Of a DNA stretch of 12,065 nucleotides, positions 5,406-12,065 are shown piece after piece. Both the position numbers and the translations under genes were made by a program. Each line of letters opens with the position of its first letter. Within the stretch, counting starts at the first letter, position 1. Under the pieces are notes generated by a model. The model made no database searches. It was not told where the DNA came from and saw nothing but the letters and a program-made list of their open reading frames with translations. Source of the stretch: JAZGBC01 sp036444495 (GTDB lineage: Bacteria > Pseudomonadota > Alphaproteobacteria > Kiloniellales > J153); NCBI GenBank assembly GCA_036444495.1, contig JAZGBC010000114.1:1-12065 (forward strand), written 5' to 3'.

Positions 5406-6770
5406 TCAGCTTTTCGTATCCGGCGCCGGCCGCGTCGGCGTAACACCTTCGGGACGCCCGACGATCACGACCGTCAGTTTATCCGCGTCATAGAGGCGGC
5501 GGGCGACGCGGCGCGCATCCTCGATCGTGACCGCCTCGATGAAGCCGTTGCGTTTCTCCAGGTAATCGATGCCGAGGCTGTGCAGCTGCATGCCCACCAT
5601 CATGCCGGAGATGGCCCCGGAGCTGGAGAAGCGCAGCGGGAAGGAGCCGGTCAGGTAGGTCTTGGCGTCACGCAATTCCTCCGCGCTTGGGCCTTTCTCG
5701 GCCATGCGCCGCCATTCTTTGCGAATGAGATCGAGCGAAAGCGCCACGCGCTCGTTTTGTGTGCCGACCCCGCCCACGATGAGCGCCGAGCGGTTCATGG
5801 GGTTGAGATAGGAATAGACCGAATAGGCCAGTCCCCGCTTCTCCCGCACCTCGCCGTAGAGCCGCGAGGCGAAGCCCCCTCCGCCCAGGATATAGTTGAC
5901 CACGTAGGCGGCGTAGTAGTCCGGATCGTCCCGCTTCACGCCCCGGTGGCCGAAGGCGACCACGCTCTGCGGCACATCCTTCTCGACCACGACAAGCTCC
6001 CCTTCCCCGGCCGGCACCGCCTCGGCCAGATCGGCCGGCGCGGCCGTGGCCGGCAGTCCGAGGAAGGTCTGATCCAGATAGCGCGCAAGGTCTTGGGGCG
6101 AGATGTCGCCGACCACGCCAACGATCAACTGGTCGCGGGCGAAACGCCGGGCGACGAAACCGCGCAGGTCCTCGACCGTCAATCCCGCCACCGTATCGGG
6201 TGTGCCCTGGGAGGGGCGTCCGTAGGCATGCTCGGGGAAGAACAGCCTGCGCAGCGTGCGGCCCACGATGTGGTCCGGGTCCTCCACCTGGCGGGCCAAG
6301 CCGGTGAGGATCTGGCTGCGGATGCGTCCGACCGGCTCCTCGTCGAAGCGCGGCGCGGTAAGCGCCAGACGCAGCAGCTCGAAGGCGGTGTCCCGGTTCT
6401 CGGTCAGCGTCTGCAGATCGCCACTGAAGTTGTCCAGCCCGGCGGAGAACGAGAGCCCGATCGACAGGTCCTGCAGCCGGCCCTGAAAGGTCTGGGAATC
6501 CAGATCGCCGGCACCTTCGTCGATCAGGCCGGCGACCATGTTCGCCAGACCCTCTTTGCCCTGGGGATCGAGCGCCGCGCCGCCGCGGAAGGTCAGATCG
6601 AGCGTAATGATGGGGTTGCTGTGGTCCTCGACCAGCCAGGCTTCGATGCCGCCCGGGCTGACCACGCGCTGAACCTCAACCGCGCGCGCCGGGCCGGCCA
6701 GAAGAAGAACCAGCGCGGCGGCAAAGCAAAGAAGCGCAGCGCCCCGTCTCACGGCCGGCACGCCGATCAT
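5406..6770 (-). CDS. M16 family peptidase-like subunit lacking the zinc motif (R/Y-type partner)
   Basis: A 454-residue exported protein of the M16 (insulinase/pitrilysin-like) fold. A signal peptide is visible (hydrophobic core about 11-25, cleavage probably after ARA, residues 28-30), which points to the periplasm. At the place where active M16 enzymes have HxxEH, this protein reads NMVAG (77-81), so it cannot bind the catalytic zinc. It does keep the second-half signature SRLYGEVREKRGLAYSVYS (302-320), with the arginine and tyrosine that contact substrate. Known bacterial pairs such as SPH2681/SPH2682 split the active site in this way, so it most likely forms a heterodimer with the product of the gene just upstream. 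Its ATG overlaps that gene's stop (ATGA) and has GGAG 8 nt before it. The substrate is unknown. Confidence 0.92.
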   Translation of the reverse strand: MIGVPAVRRGAALLCFAAALVLLLAGPARAVEVQRVVSPGGIEAWLVEDHSNPIITLDLTFRGGAALDPQGKEGLANMVAGLIDEGAGDLDSQTFQGRLQDLSIGLSFSAGLDNFSGDLQTLTENRDTAFELLRLALTAPRFDEEPVGRIRSQILTGLARQVEDPDHIVGRTLRRLFFPEHAYGRPSQGTPDTVAGLTVEDLRGFVARRFARDQLIVGVVGDISPQDLARYLDQTFLGLPATAAPADLAEAVPAGEGELVVVEKDVPQSVVAFGHRGVKRDDPDYYAAYVVNYILGGGGFASRLYGEVREKRGLAYSVYSYLNPMNRSALIVGGVGTQNERVALSLDLIRKEWRRMAEKGPSAEELRDAKTYLTGSFPLRFSSSGAISGMMVGMQLHSLGIDYLEKRNGFIEAVTIEDARRVARRLYDADKLTVVIVGRPEGVTPTRPAPDTKS

Positions 6771-8122
6771 GACTCGGACTCCGGCAGCAGCAGGCCGGTC
6801 ACCGAGTTGTTCTCGCGCAGCACGGCCCGCGCCGCGGCATCGATCTGCTCCTTCGTGACCGCCTCGATGCGGTCGGGCCAGTTCTCCACCTCCTCGACCG
6901 TTCGGCCGCTGGTCAGCGCCCGGCCGAATATGTTGGGCGCGGTGCCGAGCGAATCGCGTGCATAGATCGCGGCGGCGCGCAGGCGGCGCTTGGCGGCGGC
7001 GACTTCCTTCTCGGTGACGCCATCCGCGATCAAACGAGCAATCTCGGCGCGCAAGGCGGCCTCCACGGCCTCGATGTCCACGCCGGGCCGCGGCGAGGCG
7101 TAGAAGCCATAGCTCGACCAGTCGTAGGCCATGGCGTTGTAGCCGGCCCCCGCCGAGACGGCGAGCGCTTGCTCGACCACCAGCGATCGGTAGAGCCGGC
7201 TGGTGGTGCCGCCGCCGATGATCTCTTCCAGGACCTGGAGCGGGTAGGCGTGCTCGCCGCCCTCGGTGTTGTAGCTGGGCGCCAGGTAGGTAATCGACAT
7301 GGACGGCTGGCGGACCCGGTCGCTCTTCAGCGTGACGCGCCGCGGGGCGTTCTGCGGCGGTTCGGCCGCGCGCTTGCGCTCCGGCACCGGGCGCGCGGAG
7401 ATGGCGCCGTAGTATTTTTCAGCCAGCGGCCGGACTTCCTTGGCCGTGATGTCCCCGGCCACCACCAAGACCGCGTTGTTGGGCGCGTACCAGCGCTTGT
7501 AGAAGGCCAGCGCGGTTTGGGTATTGAGCTCGTTGATCTCGTGCTCCCAGCCGATCACGGGAATGCGGTAAGGATGGTTCAGGTAGAGCGTGGCCTGAAT
7601 CACCTCGCGCAGTTTCGAGCTCGGATTGTTGTCGACGCGGCTGCGCCTTTCCTCCAGGAGGACATCGCGCTCGGACAGGACCACCTCGTCGGTCAGCTTG
7701 AGGTTCGCCATCCGGTCGGCCTCGTGCTTCATGACGATCTCTAGACGGTCGCGCGCCACCGTCTGGTAGTAACCGGTGTAATCCTGGCTCGTGAAGGCGT
7801 TCTCGCGTCCGCCGTTCCTGGCGATGATGCGGGAGAATTCTCCCGGCTCCAGGCTGTCCGTCCCCTTGAACATGAGGTGCTCGAGAAAATGGGCGTTGCC
7901 CGATTCCCCGGTGGCCTCGTCGGCCGCGCCGACCTTGTACCAGACCATATGGGAAACGATGGGCGCACGGCGGTTGGTGATCACAACAACCTGCAGACCG
8001 TTATCGAGGGTAAAGGTTTCCGGATCGAAGATACGCGCCCCGGCCGGCGCCGGGATCAGGAAAAGCAGGGCGGCGAAAGCCAAACCAATTTGTACTGGGG
8101 ACAGGCGGATAGAACGGTGCAT
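6767..8122 (-). CDS. M16 family zinc metallopeptidase, catalytic subunit
   Basis: A 451-residue predicted periplasmic peptidase of family M16. The N-terminal signal peptide has a hydrophobic core at about 9-24 and a likely cleavage site after AGA (27-29). The inverted zinc motif HFLEH (78-82) supplies H78 and H82 as ligands and E81 as general base. The third ligand is expected in SERDVLLEERRS, at E157 or E158, the usual 76 or so residues downstream. Its C-terminal half retains TTSRLYRSL but reads VVEQALAVSAGAGY where active single-chain enzymes carry REKxGLAY, so the R/Y pair appears to be missing and is supplied by the second M16 protein. A GGAGG lies 4 nt before the ATG. The two genes overlap by 4 nt and have their own candidate promoter upstream. 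Processing of peptides or envelope proteins is likely, but no substrate can be named. Confidence 0.95.
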   Translation of the reverse strand: MHRSIRLSPVQIGLAFAALLFLIPAPAGARIFDPETFTLDNGLQVVVITNRRAPIVSHMVWYKVGAADEATGESGNAHFLEHLMFKGTDSLEPGEFSRIIARNGGRENAFTSQDYTGYYQTVARDRLEIVMKHEADRMANLKLTDEVVLSERDVLLEERRSRVDNNPSSKLREVIQATLYLNHPYRIPVIGWEHEINELNTQTALAFYKRWYAPNNAVLVVAGDITAKEVRPLAEKYYGAISARPVPERKRAAEPPQNAPRRVTLKSDRVRQPSMSITYLAPSYNTEGGEHAYPLQVLEEIIGGGTTSRLYRSLVVEQALAVSAGAGYNAMAYDWSSYGFYASPRPGVDIEAVEAALRAEIARLIADGVTEKEVAAAKRRLRAAAIYARDSLGTAPNIFGRALTSGRTVEEVENWPDRIEAVTKEQIDAAARAVLRENNSVTGLLLPESES

Positions 8123-8182
8123 TCTTCCTCCGGTGTCACAGAATCGCCGGCGCGAAGACTGCCGCCGGCCGGGCGCGCTCGT

Positions 8183-8212
8183 TATATATGGCGCGGTGCA
8201 GCTTTACCGCAA
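8183..8212 (-). promoter_or_regulatory. Candidate promoter of the M16 pair with an internal dyad
   Basis: Read on the minus strand, TTGCGG (8212-8207) and TATATA (8188-8183) are 18 bp apart, predicting transcription from about 8176 and a leader of about 54 nt. A dyad GCGGT-N2-AGCT-N2-ACCGC (8193-8210, 14 of 18 bases symmetric) covers part of the -35 and most of the spacer, where a regulator could bind. The -35 is weak (3 of 6 matches). Confidence 0.45.
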
Positions 8213-8248
8213 CCATATCGCGATCATGGATTTCCGCGCCCCGCCCGA

Positions 8249-8280
8249 TAAGGCGGCGCAATTCCTTAAGGAACCGCTTA
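8249..8280. repeat. 12-bp palindrome inside a larger imperfect dyad, bamF-M16 gap
   Basis: TTCCTTAAGGAA (8262-8273) is a perfect palindrome. It is enclosed by TAAGGCGG (8249-8256) and CCGCTTA (8274-8280), which are complementary apart from one bulged G, with five unpaired bases on one side. It starts 18 nt beyond the stop of the BamF-like gene in the direction of transcription. It could be an RNA hairpin at that transcript's 3' end (terminator without U-tract, or a stability element) or a protein-binding site upstream of the M16 promoter. Nothing else is seen in the 175-bp gap (8123-8297) apart from the M16 promoter and ribosome binding site. Confidence 0.5.
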
Positions 8281-8297
8281 GGTCCCCGTTCGGCCAG

Positions 8298-8891
8298 TTA
8301 GAAGAGGCCTTCGAACAGCCCCTTCTTCCGGCGCTCGATGGTCGGGGTCTCGCCCGAGGTCACGTTCTTGCCCAGCGCCGCGTTCTCCCGCAGGCGCCTG
8401 GCTTCCGCGGAGGCATCGATGATCGTGCCCGGCATCTCCTTGTCGCGCCAGAAAATCAGGGTCTCGACGAAACCGTCGCTTCCGGCGTTGATCTGGTTAG
8501 TCTCGCGGTTGACGACCAAGCGGATATCGGGATCGATCTTGTCCGCGCCGGCGGCCTTGAGCAGCGAGACCTCGCCGAGCGAGCGGCCGTCGACCTGGAA
8601 CGTCCGGTCGAACACATCGGATTTGGACTCGGGCTGGTCGATCCGGAATATGGCCTGGCGCGCGCGGTCGGTCGCCGAACCCTCCTGCGGGCGCACCGCG
8701 CCCGGCGCGGGCGGTCGCAGCGTGAATTCCGGCGGCAGGGACAAGGGCGCCCGGGAGACGACCCGGAACTCATCCGGCGCTTGCTTGGTCATGCCGAGCT
8801 GTTTCTTGATGCCTTCCATTTGACCGCAGGCGGTCAGCGCCAGAAGCGCGCCGATTACCATGCCTAACCTGAGCACAGCCCTCCCCCTCAT
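8298..8891 (-). CDS. bamF: BamF-like (DUF3035) outer-membrane lipoprotein
   Basis: A 197-residue predicted lipoprotein. The signal peptide (hydrophobic core about 9-20) ends in the lipobox L-T-A-C with C22 as the lipidated residue. Glycine follows the cysteine, so no aspartate retention signal is present and an outer-membrane location is expected. The mature part begins with MEGIKKQLGMTKQAPDEFRV and has a Pro-rich stretch APLSLPPEFTLRPP (48-61), both typical of the DUF3035 family. This family is annotated as the alphaproteobacterial BamF subunit of the outer-membrane beta-barrel assembly machine. A GGGAGGA lies 8 nt before the ATG at 8891, inside the end of lspA. The gap to the lspA stop is only 4 nt, so the enzyme that matures lipoproteins and this lipoprotein are probably co-expressed. 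Family membership is firm; a direct role in the Bam complex rests on the family name. Confidence 0.85.
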   Translation of the reverse strand: MRGRAVLRLGMVIGALLALTACGQMEGIKKQLGMTKQAPDEFRVVSRAPLSLPPEFTLRPPAPGAVRPQEGSATDRARQAIFRIDQPESKSDVFDRTFQVDGRSLGEVSLLKAAGADKIDPDIRLVVNRETNQINAGSDGFVETLIFWRDKEMPGTIIDASAEARRLRENAALGKNVTSGETPTIERRKKGLFEGLF

Positions 8892-8895
8892 CGGT

Positions 8896-9438
8896 CTAGT
8901 CCTCCCTCGGCGTCTCAGTTTTATTATCGTTGTCTGTAGTTTTACTCCGGCGCCGGTCCCAGAACAAGCCGTCGAGCACCAAAATAACCACCCCGATGGA
9001 GATTCCGCTGTCCGCCAGATTGAAGGCCGGCCAGTGCCAGCCGCCCAGGTGAAAATCCAGGAAATCCACCACTCCCGGCTGGTGCAGGCGGTCGATCACG
9101 TTGCCCACAGCCCCGCCGGCCACGAGCCCGACAGCCACGGCCAGGCGCCGCTCCGGCTGGCGCCGCAGCCAGTAGAACAGACCCGCCACAATGGCCAGCG
9201 CCAGCAGGCTCAGGCCCCAGGGCTTCCAGGCCGCCTCGCCCCCCAGGATGCCGAAACTGACCCCTGTGTTGTAGGCCAGGACCAGGTTGAAAAAGCCGGT
9301 CACCTCAATGACCCGGGGCGGCTGCATGACGAAGGCCAGAATGACCCATTTGCTTATCTGGTCCAGCAGCACCACCAGCGCGGCCAGCGCCAGCGCCAAC
9401 TGGGTTGCCGCCCTCGCCGGGCGGCCGGTCTGCGTCAT
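8896..9438 (-). CDS. lspA: Lipoprotein signal peptidase (signal peptidase II)
   Basis: A 180-residue integral inner-membrane aspartic peptidase that removes the signal peptide from diacylglyceryl-modified prolipoproteins. Conserved blocks are visible: LLDQISKW (24-31), NLVLAYNTGVSFG (51-63), GNVIDRLHQPGVVDFLDFH (112-130) with catalytic D116, and FNLADSGISIG (139-149) with catalytic D143. Four hydrophobic segments lie at about 13-31, 73-90, 98-115 and 145-160. The C-terminus (161-180) is charged and polar (RRRSKTTDNDNKTETPRED). The ATG at 9438 is chosen because it gives the normal family length and has GGTGG just upstream. Extending further would run into ileS in another frame. It lies 26 nt after ileS, the widespread ileS-lspA arrangement, and 4 nt before the BamF-like gene. 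Confidence 0.96.
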   Translation of the reverse strand: MTQTGRPARAATQLALALAALVVLLDQISKWVILAFVMQPPRVIEVTGFFNLVLAYNTGVSFGILGGEAAWKPWGLSLLALAIVAGLFYWLRRQPERRLAVAVGLVAGGAVGNVIDRLHQPGVVDFLDFHLGGWHWPAFNLADSGISIGVVILVLDGLFWDRRRSKTTDNDNKTETPRED

Positions 9439-9464
9439 TCCCACCGGGCCCGGCTCCGCCACGG

Positions 9465-12065
9465 CTACTGCGCGGCTGCGCGAAGGTGGCGCACCGCATC
9501 CGCGCAGCGCCCGCAGGCCCCGGGCGCCTCGCCCTGGCTCTCTACATCGGGCAGTACCTTCCAGCAGCGCTGGCATTTCTCGCCCTCGGCCAGCGCCACC
9601 ACCACGCCTACGCCGGTCACCTCCTCCAGCGTGAAGGCGCCGTTGGGCGGCGGGCCCTCTTCGACCGTCAGGCCGGAGGTGATGGCAGTCTCGGCCAGGT
9701 CCACCCCATCTATGGCCTCGCGCAGTTCCGCGGGCTCGATGTAAACCCGGGGATGGGCCAGCAGGCTGGAGCCGATGCGCTTTTCCGCCCGCTCGATCTC
9801 CAGCGCCCCGGTCACCACCCGGCGCACGTCGCGCACCTTGGCCCATTTTTCGGCGAGCGCGCTGTTCTCCCACTCGCCCGGGATATCGGGGAAGAGGCGC
9901 AGGTGCACGCTCGGCTCGGGGCCGGCGCCGCGCACCCACCAGGCTTCCTCGGCGGTAAAGCAGAGGATCGGCGCCAGCCAGGCGGTCAGGCAATTGAAGA
10001 CTCGATCCAGCACCGTCCGGCAGGCCCGCCGCCCGGTGGAATCCGGCCGGTCGCAGTAGAGCGCGTCCTTGCGCACGTCGAAATAGAAGGCCGAGAGGTC
10101 CACGGCGCAGAAATTGTGCAGGCCCTGAAAGATGCCGTGGAAATCGAAGTCCGCGCAGCCCCGGCGCACCAGCTTGTCCAGCTCGAAGAGGCGGTGCAGC
10201 ACCCAGCGCTCCATCTCGGGCATCTCCGCCGGCGGCAGCCGCTCGGCCTCGTCGAAATCGGCCAGATTGCCGAGCAGGAAACGCAACGTGTTGCGCAAGC
10301 GCCGGTAGGCGTCGATCTGGTAGCCCAGGATCTCCGGGCCGATGCGCAGGTCCTCCTCGTAGTCCGAGGCCACCACCCAAAGCCGCAGGACATCGGCGCC
10401 GCGCTCGGCGATCACCTCATGGGGCGAGACCACGTTGCCGAGCGACTTGGACATCTTGCGCGCCTTCTCGTCGAGCACGAAGCCGTGGGTCAGCACCGCG
10501 TCGTAGGGCGCGCGCCCGCGGGTGCCGCAGGATTCCAGAAGCGAGGAATGGAACCAGCCGCGGTGCTGGTCCGAGCCTTCCAGATAGAGCGAGGCCGGCC
10601 AGGCCAGTTCGGGCCGCTGCTCGAGCACGAAGGCGTGGGTCGAACCGGATTCGAACCAGACCTCGACGATGTCGGTCACCTGCTCGTAATCATCGGCCCG
10701 GTAATCGTCGCCCAGGAAGCGCTGCGGGTCGCTGGTGAACCAGGCGTCGCCGCCCTCTTCCTCGAAGGCTTGGGCGACGCGCTCGATCACCTTCTCGTCG
10801 CGCAGGGGCTCGCCGCTCTGCTTGTGCACGAAAACCGGGATGGGCACGCCCCAGGCGCGCTGGCGCGAGACGCACCAGTCGGGCCGCTCCTCGATCATGG
10901 AGCGCAGGCGGGCCTGGCCGGCGGCGGGCACGAAGCGTGTCGCGTCGATCGCCTGCAGCGCCTTCTTGCGCAGATCGTTCGCCTCCATGGAAATGAACCA
11001 CTGCGGCGTGTTGCGGAAGATGAGCGGCGCCTTGGAGCGCCAGGAATGGGGATAGTCGTGCTTGAGCCGGCCGCGGGCGATGAGCGCGCCAGCCGCCTGC
11101 AGGGCCTCGACCACGGCGGCGTTGGCATCGCCCTCCTTGCCCTCGGGCGTGTAGACCCTCTTACCGGTGAAAAGCGGCGCGTCCTCGGTGAAGCGGCTAT
11201 CGCCGTCCACCGTCGCAGGCATGGGCAAGCCGTGCTTGAGGCCCAGCTCGTAGTCGTCCATCCCGTGGCCGGGCGCGATGTGCACGAAGCCCGTGCCATC
11301 TTCGGCGCTTACGAAGCTGCCGGGCAACAGCGGCACATCGAATTCGTAGCCCTGTCCGCGCAAGGGATGGGCACAGATCGTGCCGGCCAAATCCGCGCCC
11401 TTTAGCCCGGCGATCACCCTGTGCTCCGTGATCCGCGCCCGGGTCAGGGTCGGCTCGATGAGCGGCTTGGCCACGACAAGAATCTCGCCCGGCTTGGCCC
11501 AGGCGTCCTCGCCCGCCGCGGTCACCTCGATCGCCGCGTACTCCACGTCCGCCCCAAAGGCCACCGCCCGGTTGCCCGGGATGGTCCAGGGCGTGGTGGT
11601 CCAGATCACGACGGAGGCGCCTTCGAGGCCGGGATGGGGCGCCTTTACGACGGGAAAGCGCACCCAGATCGTGGTGGAGGTATGCTCGTGGTACTCCACC
11701 TCGGCGTCGGCGAGCGCGGTCTTTTCCACGACCGACCAGAGCACCGGCCTGGAGCCGCGATACAGCCCGCCGTTCATCAGGAACTTGCCGATCTCGCGCG
11801 CGATCTGCGCCTCGGCGGCGAAGGTCATGGTGGTATAGGGTTCGCGCCAATTGCCCTCGACGCCCAGGCGCTTGAATTCCTCGGTCTGGATCTCGACCCA
11901 TTTCTCGGCGAACTCGCGGCATTCGCGGCGGAACTCGACCACCGGCACGGAATCCTTGTCCTGGCCGCGCTCCCGGTAGCCCTCCTCGATCTTCCATTCG
12001 ATGGGCAGGCCGTGGCAGTCCCAGCCGGGCACGTAGTTGGCGTCCTTGCCCAGCATCTGCTGCGA
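9465..12065 (-). CDS. ileS: Isoleucyl-tRNA synthetase (5' end outside the window)
   Basis: The last 866 residues of class I isoleucyl-tRNA synthetase, which charges tRNA-Ile and hydrolyses misactivated valine. The reading frame is open to the right edge (SQQ-MLGKDANYVPGWDCHGLPIE), so the extreme N-terminus with the HIGH-type signature is missing. Counting from the M at 12056, the CP1 editing domain shows WTTTPWTIPGN (152-162) and GTGFVHIAPGHGMDDYE (254-270), the latter with the discriminating aspartate region. The catalytic domain continues with WCVSRQRAWGVPIPVF (394-409), YLEGSDQHRGWFHSSL (491-506) and KMSKS (534-538). The C-terminus has the bacterial zinc-binding CQRC...CGRC pairs. No frameshift or missing motif is seen in the visible part. 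It is probably the first gene of an ileS-lspA-bamF unit or follows ribF, which lies outside. Confidence 0.98.
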   Translation of the reverse strand, partial: SQQMLGKDANYVPGWDCHGLPIEWKIEEGYRERGQDKDSVPVVEFRRECREFAEKWVEIQTEEFKRLGVEGNWREPYTTMTFAAEAQIAREIGKFLMNGGLYRGSRPVLWSVVEKTALADAEVEYHEHTSTTIWVRFPVVKAPHPGLEGASVVIWTTTPWTIPGNRAVAFGADVEYAAIEVTAAGEDAWAKPGEILVVAKPLIEPTLTRARITEHRVIAGLKGADLAGTICAHPLRGQGYEFDVPLLPGSFVSAEDGTGFVHIAPGHGMDDYELGLKHGLPMPATVDGDSRFTEDAPLFTGKRVYTPEGKEGDANAAVVEALQAAGALIARGRLKHDYPHSWRSKAPLIFRNTPQWFISMEANDLRKKALQAIDATRFVPAAGQARLRSMIEERPDWCVSRQRAWGVPIPVFVHKQSGEPLRDEKVIERVAQAFEEEGGDAWFTSDPQRFLGDDYRADDYEQVTDIVEVWFESGSTHAFVLEQRPELAWPASLYLEGSDQHRGWFHSSLLESCGTRGRAPYDAVLTHGFVLDEKARKMSKSLGNVVSPHEVIAERGADVLRLWVVASDYEEDLRIGPEILGYQIDAYRRLRNTLRFLLGNLADFDEAERLPPAEMPEMERWVLHRLFELDKLVRRGCADFDFHGIFQGLHNFCAVDLSAFYFDVRKDALYCDRPDSTGRRACRTVLDRVFNCLTAWLAPILCFTAEEAWWVRGAGPEPSVHLRLFPDIPGEWENSALAEKWAKVRDVRRVVTGALEIERAEKRIGSSLLAHPRVYIEPAELREAIDGVDLAETAITSGLTVEEGPPPNGAFTLEEVTGVGVVVALAEGEKCQRCWKVLPDVESQGEAPGACGRCADAVRHLRAAAQ

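Noticed and set aside
4668..6965. Long plus-strand open frame (about 765 codons) opposite pgi and the M16 genes
   Set aside because: It crosses the antisense of two genes and an intergenic gap, with low-complexity composition and no family motif. It is a by-product of high GC content.
8203..8228. Seven-codon minus-strand leader peptide (MIAIWLR) upstream of the M16 genes
   Set aside because: It has no Shine-Dalgarno and lies upstream of the predicted transcription start; no attenuator structure or codon bias is visible.
8226..8867. Plus-strand open frame starting in the bamF-M16 gap below a TTATATATGG sequence
   Set aside because: No ribosome binding site, and it runs antisense to the BamF-like gene. 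The TATATA fits better as the -10 of the leftward M16 promoter.
9439..10380. In-frame upstream extension of LspA into ileS
   Set aside because: LspA reaches normal length from 9438; the extension is a shifted reading of ileS with no signal or domain.
9405..11405. Long plus-strand open frame (about 666 codons) opposite ileS
   Set aside because: Antisense to IleS with its conserved motifs; no start context or protein family recognised.
1..12065. Mobile elements, CRISPR arrays, tRNA/rRNA genes, riboswitches, phage or defence genes
   Set aside because: Read through both strands: no direct-repeat arrays, transposase motifs, tRNA cloverleaf or known riboswitch pattern seen. All gaps are under 180 bp and are described above.

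Overview
The window is GC-rich, dense with genes, and almost entirely housekeeping. The gene set and order point to an alphaproteobacterium, most likely Rhodospirillales-like: ileS, lspA, a BamF-type (DUF3035) lipoprotein and paired M16 peptidases, then pgi, mutL with the endonuclease motif, rsmD, rluB and tadA, plus a DUF3775 protein. This placement rests on recognising protein families and synteny by eye; no search was run. I see no mobile element, CRISPR array, tRNA/rRNA or phage gene.

Left part (1-2090). The first codons of a probable tadA lie on the minus strand at the edge. Divergent from it, on the plus strand, are a small acidic DUF3775 gene (227-631), rluB (677-1534) and rsmD (1509-2090). 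rluB and rsmD overlap by 26 nt and both modify 23S/16S rRNA. The DUF3775 gene has a striking upstream arrangement: a 14-bp FNR/FixK/Dnr-type dyad whose centre lies exactly 41.5 bp upstream of the start point predicted from a -10-like hexamer. rluB has a 17-bp-spaced promoter placed so that its transcript would be leaderless or nearly so.

Right part (2122-12065, all minus strand). Transcription runs from right to left: ileS (5' end outside the window), lspA, the BamF-like lipoprotein, two M16-family peptidase-like proteins, pgi and mutL. mutL converges with rsmD across a 31-bp gap that holds a GC hairpin. ileS-lspA-bamF is tightly packed (26 nt and 4 nt gaps). The two M16 genes overlap by ATGA, and so do pgi and mutL. 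Gaps of 175 bp (before the M16 pair) and 147 bp (before pgi) probably separate transcription units. The first carries a candidate promoter with an internal dyad and a separate 12-bp palindrome.

How the genes fit together. LspA matures lipoproteins, the BamF-like protein is itself a predicted lipoprotein of the outer-membrane assembly machine, and the M16 pair looks like an exported heterodimeric metalloprotease, so 5406-9438 reads as an envelope block. The rest is translation (IleS, RluB, RsmD, TadA), glycolysis (Pgi) and mismatch repair (MutL). No clearly new multi-gene system is visible. The most interesting signals are regulatory: the FNR-type promoter on the uncharacterised DUF3775 gene, the probable leaderless rluB and the dyad in the M16 promoter.
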